Positions 1 to 6,008 of a stretch of 6,008 bases of DNA are shown here, one piece after another. This DNA is from Deltaproteobacteria bacterium (GTDB lineage Bacteria > Desulfobacterota > Desulfobacteria > Desulfobacterales > SURF-15). Within the stretch, counting starts at the first letter, position 1; each line of letters opens with the position of its first letter. Below the pieces are notes generated by a model. That model was given only the letters and a program-made list of their open reading frames with translations, did no database searches and was not told the origin of the DNA. The translations under genes were made by a program, and so were the position numbers. The DNA is taken from the NCBI GenBank assembly GCA_024644775.1, contig JAHEHB010000343.1:1-6008 (forward strand), in the 5' to 3' direction.

Positions 1-893
1 CCGATATCCAAGCCGTAAGCATCAACAGAAATGGCGTCCGTATTTACAGCCTTCAGTTGGCCGACATTCCGTTCTTTAAAATCGAAACGCTCTGATACCA
101 TGCTGTCAATGGGAAGTATAATCTTGTCTTTGCCTTTCTTTAGGAGCTCTTTTGCAATTTCGATTTTTTCCTCATCAAGAAGTGATTTTCCGATTTCTTT
201 GCCTTCCGCTTTGAGAAATGTGTACGCCATCCCTCCGCCGATGATAATTTTGTCTACCTTTTGCAACAGGTTCGATATCACATCGATTTTACCGGATATC
301 TTTGCACCGCCCAATATTGCGACAAAGGGCCTCGCAGGGTTTTCCAGTACGCGTCCGAGATAATCAAGCTCTTTCATCATCAGATACCCTGCGGCACACT
401 GTTGAAAATATCGCGTAACCCCCTCTGTCGATGCATGGGCCCGGTGGGCAGTTCCGAATGCATCATTCACATAGACCTCACCCAACTTGGCAAGCTTTTC
501 CGAAAAACCCGGATCGTTATCGGTTTCTTCTTTATAATACCGTAAATTCTCAAGCAGAAGCACATCGCCATCGTTAAGCTGTAGAACAGCAGCTTCAACT
601 GATTCTCCAATACAGTCATCAACGAACAAAACGTCGTTTCCAAGGAGTTCACTTAAAACAGGTACACATGGTTTAAGAGACATCTCCGGCACCCGTGTTC
701 CTTTGGGACGCCCCAAATGGGACATGAGGATGAGTTTTCCCCCTCGATTCACAATGGTTTCTATGGTGGGGAGCGCCGCCCGAATCCGTTTGTCGTCGGC
801 AACCATCCCATTTTCAAGCGGTACGTTAAAATCAACCCGCATAAGCACGCGCTTTCCCTTAACGTTAATATCTTCAACGGTTAGTTTTGCCAT
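1..893 (-). CDS. pgk: Phosphoglycerate kinase, C-terminally truncated by the window edge
   Basis: Cytosolic glycolysis/gluconeogenesis enzyme that transfers the acyl phosphate of 1,3-bisphosphoglycerate to ADP, giving 3-phosphoglycerate and ATP. The reading frame is open from ATG (893-891) to the left edge, 297 codons; family members are usually about 390-420 residues, so roughly the last quarter is missing. Visible family landmarks in order: RVDFNVP (19-25, with substrate-site D21 and N23), R36, HLGRPKG (59-65), ENLR (115-118), NDAFGTAHRAHAS (143-155, R151), the hinge/nucleotide-side GGAKISGKI (195-203) and GGGMAYTF (219-226). The last residues, GLDIG, match the usual start of the GLDIGPKT segment. 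The N-terminal 3-phosphoglycerate domain is complete with no lesion. The start is fixed by MAKLTVEDINVKGKRVL, a standard PGK N terminus, and by GAGGAGG five bases upstream. It lies 81 bp downstream of the channel gene on the same strand; no functional link with the efflux genes is evident. Confidence 0.97.
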   Translation of the reverse strand, partial: MAKLTVEDINVKGKRVLMRVDFNVPLENGMVADDKRIRAALPTIETIVNRGGKLILMSHLGRPKGTRVPEMSLKPCVPVLSELLGNDVLFVDDCIGESVEAAVLQLNDGDVLLLENLRYYKEETDNDPGFSEKLAKLGEVYVNDAFGTAHRAHASTEGVTRYFQQCAAGYLMMKELDYLGRVLENPARPFVAILGGAKISGKIDVISNLLQKVDKIIIGGGMAYTFLKAEGKEIGKSLLDEEKIEIAKELLKKGKDKIILPIDSMVSERFDFKERNVGQLKAVNTDAISVDAYGLDI

Positions 894-974
894 AAATGCC
901 TCCTCTCTGACCCGTTCTCTCTATGATGAAACATACCATTCTTTCCTATCCAAGATCCTATATGGCGGATAGAT
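894..974 (-). other. 81-bp intergenic gap between channel gene and pgk
   Basis: Contains the pgk ribosome binding site. The only inverted repeat I find is six base pairs (CTATCC/GGATAG, 967-972 with 946-951) with a 15-base loop, starting just after the channel stop. It has no following T-run, so it does not look like an intrinsic terminator. I could not find a convincing -35/-10 pair for a separate pgk promoter either. Read-through from the efflux operon into pgk is therefore possible but not shown. Confidence 0.5.
899..905 (-). promoter_or_regulatory. Ribosome binding site of pgk
   Basis: GAGGAGG on the minus strand, five bases before the pgk ATG. It is a near-perfect anti-16S match and supports the chosen start. 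It contrasts with the upstream channel gene, which has no such site. Confidence 0.8.
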
Positions 975-1646
975 TCAATCCCCTTTCGACTGTGCAATAT
1001 GCAAACCCACCAATCGTGCGATCATTACCGCAAGATAAAGCTGTCCAAACATGGATTCAAGAATCGCCATTGAACGCGCTGTGTTGCTGATCGGCGCGAT
1101 GTCCCCGTAGCCCAGTGTCGTTAAGGTGACGTAACTGAAATAGGTAAAATGCTGGATATGTTTTAGATCCACCTCGGGCATGGTAAAAGATCCGGGGTAA
1201 ACCTCCTCTAATCCGGTAAAGATGAAAGAAAACATGAATCCGATTAAAAAATAGACACAAATGGCAGCGTTAATCAAATCGAACGTCACCTTATCTTCAC
1301 GAAATATATATTTAATAATGACGCAGGCAAGATAGACAGAAAAAACCGTCCCCAGCAGTACCCGCGCGATTGGGAGGGAGGGGTTCTTCCAAAAATAGGT
1401 TACCCAATGGCTCATCACTGTGGGCAGACCGACGATCAGTCCGATGATAAACGTGCTCCGCTTCTCACTGACGGCACACATGCCGGAAATGAGCACTGCG
1501 GAAACAAAAATATCCATAAGGAAATTGATACTGGCATATCCTTCTAAAAACGGACGGATCGCAAACAGCGAAATGAATGTGAGCAGGAGAAAAAAAAATC
1601 TACCGACGTGTATTCGAAGGAGAGGAATATATATTTTATCCGGCAT
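975..1646 (-). CDS. Six-helix potassium-channel-like membrane protein (Ion_trans_2-type pore)
   Basis: Predicted inner-membrane ion channel of 223 residues. Hydrophobic segments lie at about 17-34, 40-58, 65-85, 94-115, 125-145 and 190-215. Between the last two is a pore helix and selectivity filter, YVTLTTLGYGD (172-182); TLGYGD is the classical K+ filter pattern TxGYGD. The fourth segment lacks the regularly spaced arginines of a voltage sensor, and the protein ends a few residues after the last helix, so there is no cytoplasmic RCK/TrkA-N or cyclic-nucleotide domain. Channels of this type work as tetramers. The start MPDKIYIPLL is five bases after the RND stop; no Shine-Dalgarno sequence precedes it, suggesting coupled translation. 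The same frame stays open about 130 codons further upstream inside the RND gene, but that part is low-complexity shadow translation and was not included. A run of nine T occurs at codons 17-19. The gating stimulus and the exact ion are not determinable; K+ is inferred from the filter. Confidence 0.88.
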   Translation of the reverse strand: MPDKIYIPLLRIHVGRFFFLLLTFISLFAIRPFLEGYASINFLMDIFVSAVLISGMCAVSEKRSTFIIGLIVGLPTVMSHWVTYFWKNPSLPIARVLLGTVFSVYLACVIIKYIFREDKVTFDLINAAICVYFLIGFMFSFIFTGLEEVYPGSFTMPEVDLKHIQHFTYFSYVTLTTLGYGDIAPISNTARSMAILESMFGQLYLAVMIARLVGLHIAQSKGD

Positions 1647-1651
1647 ACCGA

Positions 1652-4600
1652 TTATTCGTATCGAACCCGATAAAAGATGGCATACAGAACGGGCACGAAT
1701 ATCAGGGTCAGCAATGTCGCGAACCCGAGCCCGAACATGATGGTCACCGCCATGGAAATAAAGAATGCATCCTGAAGCAACGGCAGCATGCCGAGTATCG
1801 TGGTCAATGCCGCCATGGATACCGGGATCAGACGGCTCACACCGGAGTCCACCACCGCTTGAATCGGTTTTTTCCCGCTGCTCATTTCGAGATCGATCTG
1901 GTCGATAAGCACAATCGCGTTTTTGATCAGCATTCCGGAAAGGCTCATAAGCCCCAGAAGCGACATGAACCCGAATGGCTGCCGAAACAACAGCAACCCG
2001 GCCGTGACCCCGATAATCGACAACGGCACGGTCAGCCAAATGACCAGGGTCTTTTTTATGGAGTTGAAGAGAAAAATGACCAGCAGAACCATGATGCTGA
2101 AGAAAATTTTCATATAACCCGCCAGACTGGTCTGAGCTTTGGACGAATCTTCCGCCTCACCCCCCCAGGAGATATAATAGCCCGGCATATCCTTGAGGGG
2201 AATTTTGTCCATGTATTTGACGGGGATCGTGGCGTCTGTCCACTTTTCAGGATCCATCGCTTTGCCCAGTTTCGCTTCCACATCAACCCCCAGCGCCTTT
2301 TCGATCTTTGCTTTGACCCTTGCAAAAAGCTCACTCGGCAGTCCTTCTCGGTGATCGGTATGGATCTTCATCATTTTCGTCCGATCCCGTCGCCAGATGT
2401 AGGGGTCTTCAAATTCGGTCTTAAATCCGTTGACCACCTGTCCCACCGGTATCATCCTCTGGGCCGCCGGGCTCCAGACCTGAATCCCCTCCAAATTCGC
2501 CAGATCGATCCTTTCGGCTTCCGGTGCACGGGCGACAATCGGAATCAGTTCATCTTTTTCCCGATAGACACCGGCGGTGGTTCCTTCGGTGGCCGATCCG
2601 ATGGCCTGGGCCAGTTCGGGACGATCGATGCCGGCCCTTCGCGCCTGGGCTTCGGCCATCTGGGGTCTAACGACCTTTAGTTTCGTGCGCCATTCGTTTC
2701 GAACCCCCTTGGAAACGGGATCGTCCAGAAGAATCGCCTCGGCTTTGTTGGCGAGTCGCCTGAGTACCGTCGGATCCGGCCCATTGATGCGGAGCTGAAT
2801 TTTCCCACCGGTCGATGGTCCCAGGGCAAAGACCCGTGTGTTGATGATGGCCTGGGGGAATATTTTCTCAAGATCGGTTTGGGCCTTTTGGATCAGGCCG
2901 GGAATTTTCCGGTAATCATCCACCTGGATGAGGGTTTGGGCAAAACTGGAATACGGCGACTCCGGTGTGTATATAAGAAGAAACCGGATCTGACCGCCGC
3001 CGATAAATGTAACCACGTGCTTTGTACTTTCGTCTTTTAACAGGTATTCTTCCGCTTGTTTCATATATCGGCTGGTCTCTTCGATATGCGTGCCTTCGGG
3101 AAACCAGAAATCGATATAATACATGGGGCTGGTGCCGTCCGGAAAAAAGCTGTTTTTTACATACCGGAAACCCAAAAGCGCCAAAACGAACATGCCCACC
3201 ACAATCGCCACGGTGATCCAACGGAATCGGATGCTGGTGGAAAGCAGTCCACGGTACAATCGATAGAACGCTCCGCCGTAGGGGTCTTTTTGTGCGCCGG
3301 TCTGCCCTTCGTCCTTGGGTGCGGTTTTAAGAAACGTCTTGCACAACAGCGGTGTGGTGGTAACCGCCGTCACCCAGCTCAGGGTCAAAGAGATCAGGAT
3401 CACGGAAAACAGGGTGCGGCAATACTCACCGGTGCTGTCCTGGGAGGTGCCGATGGCGGCAAAGGCAGCCACTGCGATCAGGGTAGCGCCCAAAAGCGGC
3501 ACGCCCACCTGTCCGACGATGTCCCGGGCCGCCCTCAGTGCATCGGTTCCCTGGCCCATCTTCATCCGTATGCCGTCGGTCACCACAATCGCATTGTCCA
3601 CCAGCATGCCCAGAGCGATCACAAGGGCGCCCAGAGAGATCCTCTCAAGGGTAACGTTTTGCATGTCCATGAAAATAAAGGTTCCCATGATGGTAACAAA
3701 CAACACGGCACCGATGATCAGGCCGCTGCGCAACCCCATGAAAATGAGCAGTACGATTATGACGATACCCACCGCTTCGGCCAGGTTCACGAGAAAGCCG
3801 TTGATGGCATTGGTCACGGCCTCGGTCTGAAGATAGATCACCTGCAGATCCATCCCCAGCGGCGCCAACGGCGCAGTCTGTTCAAAGCGTTCTTTCAGGG
3901 ACTCGCCCATGGTCACCACATTGCCGCCCTGAACCGTTGAAATCGCCAAACCGATGGCCGGTTTCTCGTCATATCTTAAATAGGTACCGGCCGGTTCCTG
4001 GTACCCGCGCCGGATGTCGGCCACATCACCCAGATAGACAAGGCTTTCGGAGCCGGCCCCTCTCCCTCTGACCAAAAGGTCGCCGAACTCTTTTTCGGAT
4101 TTAAATTCGCCGGTGGGATTGACCGGGATGTACTCTTTACCGATGGTCAGGTATCCGGACTCTATGGGCAGGTTTTTTGACGCCAGGGAATTATAGATGT
4201 CCTGCTGGGAGATACCGAGTTCGGCCATCTTCTCTCGCCGCATCTCCACATAGATGACTTCCTTTTGAACCCCGTACAACTCGATGCGTTTGACATCCTT
4301 GGCCTGGAGCAGCTCGCGTTGCAGGAACTTCGCAAATTCGTAGATCTCTTTGTAGGTATACCCTTCTCCGGTAATAGCCACATAAACGCCGTAAACATCA
4401 CCGAAGTCGTCGTTTACGATGGAAGGTCCGGCGCCGGGGGGCAGTTTGCTCTGGGCATCGTTGACTTTGCGCCGCAGCTCGTCCCACACCTGGGGAAGCG
4501 TGGTCTTGTCATACCGGTCCTTGATGCGCACTTTGATCTGTGACATGCCGCGCGAAGAACGGGACTCGAGCCATTCCAGCTGCCCGAGCTGCTGGATGGC

Positions 4601-4807
4601 CTTTTCGATGACATTGGTCACCTCCTCTTCCACTTCAGCGGCCGAAGCGCCCGGATACGGAGTCAGCACCGCCGCCTCTTTGATGGTAAATTCGGGGTCT
4701 TCGAGCATGGCGAGGTTATTAAAGGAGAGCAACCCCACCACCACCATGAGGATGGTCAGCACCCATGTAATGATACTTTTCCGGATGCTCAATTCCGCAA
4801 TATTCAT
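1652..4807 (-). CDS. RND efflux transporter permease subunit (AcrB/HAE-1-like)
   Basis: Inner-membrane, proton-driven export pump, expected to work as a homotrimer with the adjacent adaptor and an outer-membrane factor. Complete, 1051 residues, the usual AcrB-family size. It shows the RND layout: TM1 (about 11-31), a first periplasmic porter/docking region (33-335), TM2-6 (338-487), TM7 (529-547), a second periplasmic region (549-895), TM8-12 (897-1042). The TM4 motif reads ALGMLVDNAIVV (398-409) and TM10 has GMLIKNAIVL (958-967). Aligned by eye to E. coli AcrB, D407 is D404 and K940 is K962, but D408 is N405; R971 is R992 and T978 is A999. The absence of methionine-rich metal motifs argues for an amphiphile pump rather than a CusA/CzcA metal pump; the substrate is unknown. 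About 34 residues (840-873) before the PGYYISWGGE element look like an insertion. The ATG overlaps the adaptor TGA by four bases (ATGA), and AAGGA stands eight bases upstream, fixing the start. No frameshift or internal stop. Confidence 0.96.
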   Translation of the reverse strand: MNIAELSIRKSIITWVLTILMVVVGLLSFNNLAMLEDPEFTIKEAAVLTPYPGASAAEVEEEVTNVIEKAIQQLGQLEWLESRSSRGMSQIKVRIKDRYDKTTLPQVWDELRRKVNDAQSKLPPGAGPSIVNDDFGDVYGVYVAITGEGYTYKEIYEFAKFLQRELLQAKDVKRIELYGVQKEVIYVEMRREKMAELGISQQDIYNSLASKNLPIESGYLTIGKEYIPVNPTGEFKSEKEFGDLLVRGRGAGSESLVYLGDVADIRRGYQEPAGTYLRYDEKPAIGLAISTVQGGNVVTMGESLKERFEQTAPLAPLGMDLQVIYLQTEAVTNAINGFLVNLAEAVGIVIIVLLIFMGLRSGLIIGAVLFVTIMGTFIFMDMQNVTLERISLGALVIALGMLVDNAIVVTDGIRMKMGQGTDALRAARDIVGQVGVPLLGATLIAVAAFAAIGTSQDSTGEYCRTLFSVILISLTLSWVTAVTTTPLLCKTFLKTAPKDEGQTGAQKDPYGGAFYRLYRGLLSTSIRFRWITVAIVVGMFVLALLGFRYVKNSFFPDGTSPMYYIDFWFPEGTHIEETSRYMKQAEEYLLKDESTKHVVTFIGGGQIRFLLIYTPESPYSSFAQTLIQVDDYRKIPGLIQKAQTDLEKIFPQAIINTRVFALGPSTGGKIQLRINGPDPTVLRRLANKAEAILLDDPVSKGVRNEWRTKLKVVRPQMAEAQARRAGIDRPELAQAIGSATEGTTAGVYREKDELIPIVARAPEAERIDLANLEGIQVWSPAAQRMIPVGQVVNGFKTEFEDPYIWRRDRTKMMKIHTDHREGLPSELFARVKAKIEKALGVDVEAKLGKAMDPEKWTDATIPVKYMDKIPLKDMPGYYISWGGEAEDSSKAQTSLAGYMKIFFSIMVLLVIFLFNSIKKTLVIWLTVPLSIIGVTAGLLLFRQPFGFMSLLGLMSLSGMLIKNAIVLIDQIDLEMSSGKKPIQAVVDSGVSRLIPVSMAALTTILGMLPLLQDAFFISMAVTIMFGLGFATLLTLIFVPVLYAIFYRVRYE

Positions 4808-6008
4808 CGTTTGTATCCTTCCATCTTGCTCAGATCACTGACCTGCATCCCCTCCCGCAGCCGGCTCACACCGCTGATTGCGATGGTCTCATCGGATTTG
4901 AGTCCCTCGACAATTTCGATGCTGTCGGTTCCGGTCAAATCCCCTGTTTTTACCGGACGCCGGCTGAGCTTCATGGTCTCCTTATCGACGATCCAGATCT
5001 GGGAATTGCCGGCTTCGTCGGCCACCACCGCGACGGCCGGAACCACGAAAATTTCCTTTGTCTGCTCCCTTTGGCCGGGAGAGCCGGTGACCGTTGCCGT
5101 CATTCCGGGAAGCACATTGATATCATCCGGTTGCGGCATCTGCAGTACCACCTGGTAGGTCTGGGTTTTCGGATCGGCTCGCGTGGCATACTCTTTTATG
5201 GTCATGGGATATTGTTTTCCCGGAGCCGCTGCAAATTCGGCAATCACTTCTCCGACCTCGGCGCTCCCCCCCCTTATGTTCGCCATCAGGATCTCGGGGA
5301 CATCAATTAGAATTTCAACAGCGGATATATCGTCCAGGCTGACGATTTCCTGTTTGGCGCGAACCTCCTGAAAATTATCCACATAGCGTCTTGAGATGAC
5401 GCCGGAAAAGGGCGCCTTTAATGTGGTATAATCCAGCTGTAGTTTGGCAAAATCAACCTGGGCTTTCAAAGATTTGATCTCGGCCTCTTTGGCCTGGATG
5501 TCTTCGGGTCGTGCCCCGATTTTTCCGATGCTTAACTCCTCCTTGGCTTTGTTGAGCGACGCCTCCGACCGCTCTTTCTTCTCGATTGCCTGATCGATCA
5601 TGCCTTGGCTCACCGCACCCGGGTCTGCCTTTTTGATGCGCATGATACGATTGTATTCAGCGGTTGCAAGTTTCAAAGCCGCTTCGGCCGTCTTGACATT
5701 TGCCGTCAGTCGCCGGATATCTTCGGGCCGTGCCTGACGCATCGCTTTGAGCGTGGCTTCGGCATTGGCTAACTGCCCCTGAACTTGCCGGTAGTTTGCA
5801 TCATAATCCCGGGGGTCGATGCGCGCGATCAGGTCTTTCTCCTTCACACGCTGTCCCTCTTCCACCGGCAACTCAACGAGCGGCCCCTGAACCCGAAACG
5901 ACAGTTCCACACGCTTGGATGCCCGAACCCTGCCGGGGAATCGGCGTTGCAGCGCATCGCGAGTCGATGTGACGGCCATTATCTTGATGGGTCGCACCAC
6001 CTCTTTTT
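4804..6008 (-). CDS. RND efflux periplasmic adaptor (membrane fusion protein, HlyD/AcrA class), N-terminally truncated
   Basis: Periplasmic adaptor that bridges the RND permease encoded just downstream and an outer-membrane TolC-type channel. The frame is open to the right edge (KEVVRPIKIM... reading inward), so the true start and the expected signal peptide or lipoprotein signal lie outside the window; the GTG at 6000 is in frame but is probably an internal Val codon. Numbering from that GTG, about 398 residues remain: beta-barrel/lipoyl half (about 20-62, GPLVELPVEEGQRV then IDPRDY), a long alpha-helical hairpin (about 65-188) with its tip near 125-130, the second lipoyl half (LKAPFSGVISRRYV, 194-207), beta-barrel domain (about 225-305, with VLPGMTATV) and membrane-proximal domain (about 315-390). 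The hairpin carries ARPEDI twice (90-95 and 163-168) and an RLS-like tip. It ends with TGA overlapping the permease ATG. An eight-base G run lies in codons 243-245. The family call is firm; transported substrate and partner outer-membrane protein are unknown. Confidence 0.94.
   Translation of the reverse strand, partial: KEVVRPIKIMAVTSTRDALQRRFPGRVRASKRVELSFRVQGPLVELPVEEGQRVKEKDLIARIDPRDYDANYRQVQGQLANAEATLKAMRQARPEDIRRLTANVKTAEAALKLATAEYNRIMRIKKADPGAVSQGMIDQAIEKKERSEASLNKAKEELSIGKIGARPEDIQAKEAEIKSLKAQVDFAKLQLDYTTLKAPFSGVISRRYVDNFQEVRAKQEIVSLDDISAVEILIDVPEILMANIRGGSAEVGEVIAEFAAAPGKQYPMTIKEYATRADPKTQTYQVVLQMPQPDDINVLPGMTATVTGSPGQREQTKEIFVVPAVAVVADEAGNSQIWIVDKETMKLSRRPVKTGDLTGTDSIEIVEGLKSDETIAISGVSRLREGMQVSDLSKMEGYKR
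4816..4820 (-). promoter_or_regulatory. Ribosome binding site of the RND permease gene
   Basis: AAGGA on the minus strand, within the last codons of the adaptor gene and eight bases before the permease ATG. Together with the ATGA stop/start overlap (4804-4807) it indicates tightly coupled translation of adaptor and permease. Confidence 0.7.
5497..5733 (-). repeat. Mirrored ARPEDI motif pair in the adaptor hairpin
   Basis: Two copies of an 18-base segment coding ARPEDI lie at 5716-5733 and 5497-5514 and match at 16 of 18 bases; both differences are synonymous. One is in the rising helix and one in the falling helix of the coiled-coil hairpin, at nearly equal distance from the tip. Seen directly in the sequence; the structural meaning (same-level kink or contact) is inferred. 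Confidence 0.65.

Noticed and set aside
946..972. Possible terminator hairpin after the channel gene
   Set aside because: Only six base pairs with a 15-base loop and no T-run on the transcribed strand.
1647..2039. Upstream extension of the channel reading frame to 354 residues, overlapping the pump gene
   Set aside because: The added part is out of frame with the intact pump gene, rich in Arg, His and Gly, and unlike any membrane channel N terminus; the ATG at 1646 directly precedes the first hydrophobic helix.
1859..2680. Long plus-strand open frame (273 codons) opposite the pump
   Set aside because: Same reasoning: antisense to conserved RND sequence, no recognisable motif and low plausibility as a protein.
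3056..3940. Long plus-strand open frame (294 codons) opposite the pump
   Set aside because: His/Gln/Gly-rich composition without domains, wholly antisense to a conserved coding region; a shadow of the GC-biased codons of the pump gene.
1652..4807. Heavy-metal (CusA/CzcA) pump identity
   Set aside because: No methionine metal relay is apparent and TM4 has the VDNAIVV pattern of amphiphile-type pumps; substrate left open.
5998..6000. GTG at 6000 as the true start of the adaptor
   Set aside because: The frame remains open to the window edge with K-E-V before it, and a periplasmic adaptor needs an N-terminal export signal that is absent after this codon.

Overview
The window holds four protein genes, all on the minus strand, in the transcription order adaptor > RND pump > ion channel > phosphoglycerate kinase. 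Two are cut by the window edges: the adaptor lacks its N terminus (right edge) and the kinase lacks its C-terminal quarter (left edge). I see no tRNA, rRNA, CRISPR array, insertion sequence or recognisable phage or plasmid gene.

The organism is a Gram-negative bacterium, because an RND permease with a periplasmic adaptor only makes sense in a two-membrane cell. The PGK (GGAKISGKI motif) and the style of the RND and adaptor proteins would fit a deltaproteobacterium such as a Desulfobacterota lineage. That placement is an impression from protein style, not a demonstrated result.

Layout from right to left: (1) 4804-6008, membrane fusion protein of the AcrA/HlyD class, 5'-truncated. (2) 1652-4807, complete 1051-residue RND permease whose ATG overlaps the adaptor stop in an ATGA junction. 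(3) 975-1646, a 223-residue six-helix membrane protein with a TLGYGD potassium selectivity filter, beginning five bases after the RND stop with no visible Shine-Dalgarno sequence. (4) 81 bp intergenic gap with a good ribosome binding site but no convincing terminator. (5) 1-893, pgk, first 297 codons.

The adaptor and permease clearly form one export machine: the adaptor hairpin would dock to a TolC-like outer-membrane channel, which is not encoded here and may lie upstream of the window or elsewhere. The potassium-channel-like gene is packed into the same operon, so it is probably co-expressed and perhaps translationally coupled. Whether it works with the pump, for example in charge balance, is speculation. 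pgk is a housekeeping glycolysis gene that appears merely to sit downstream. The most interesting points are the pump-channel pairing, the changed proton-relay residues of the pump, its extra segment before TM8, and the mirrored ARPEDI motif in the adaptor hairpin.
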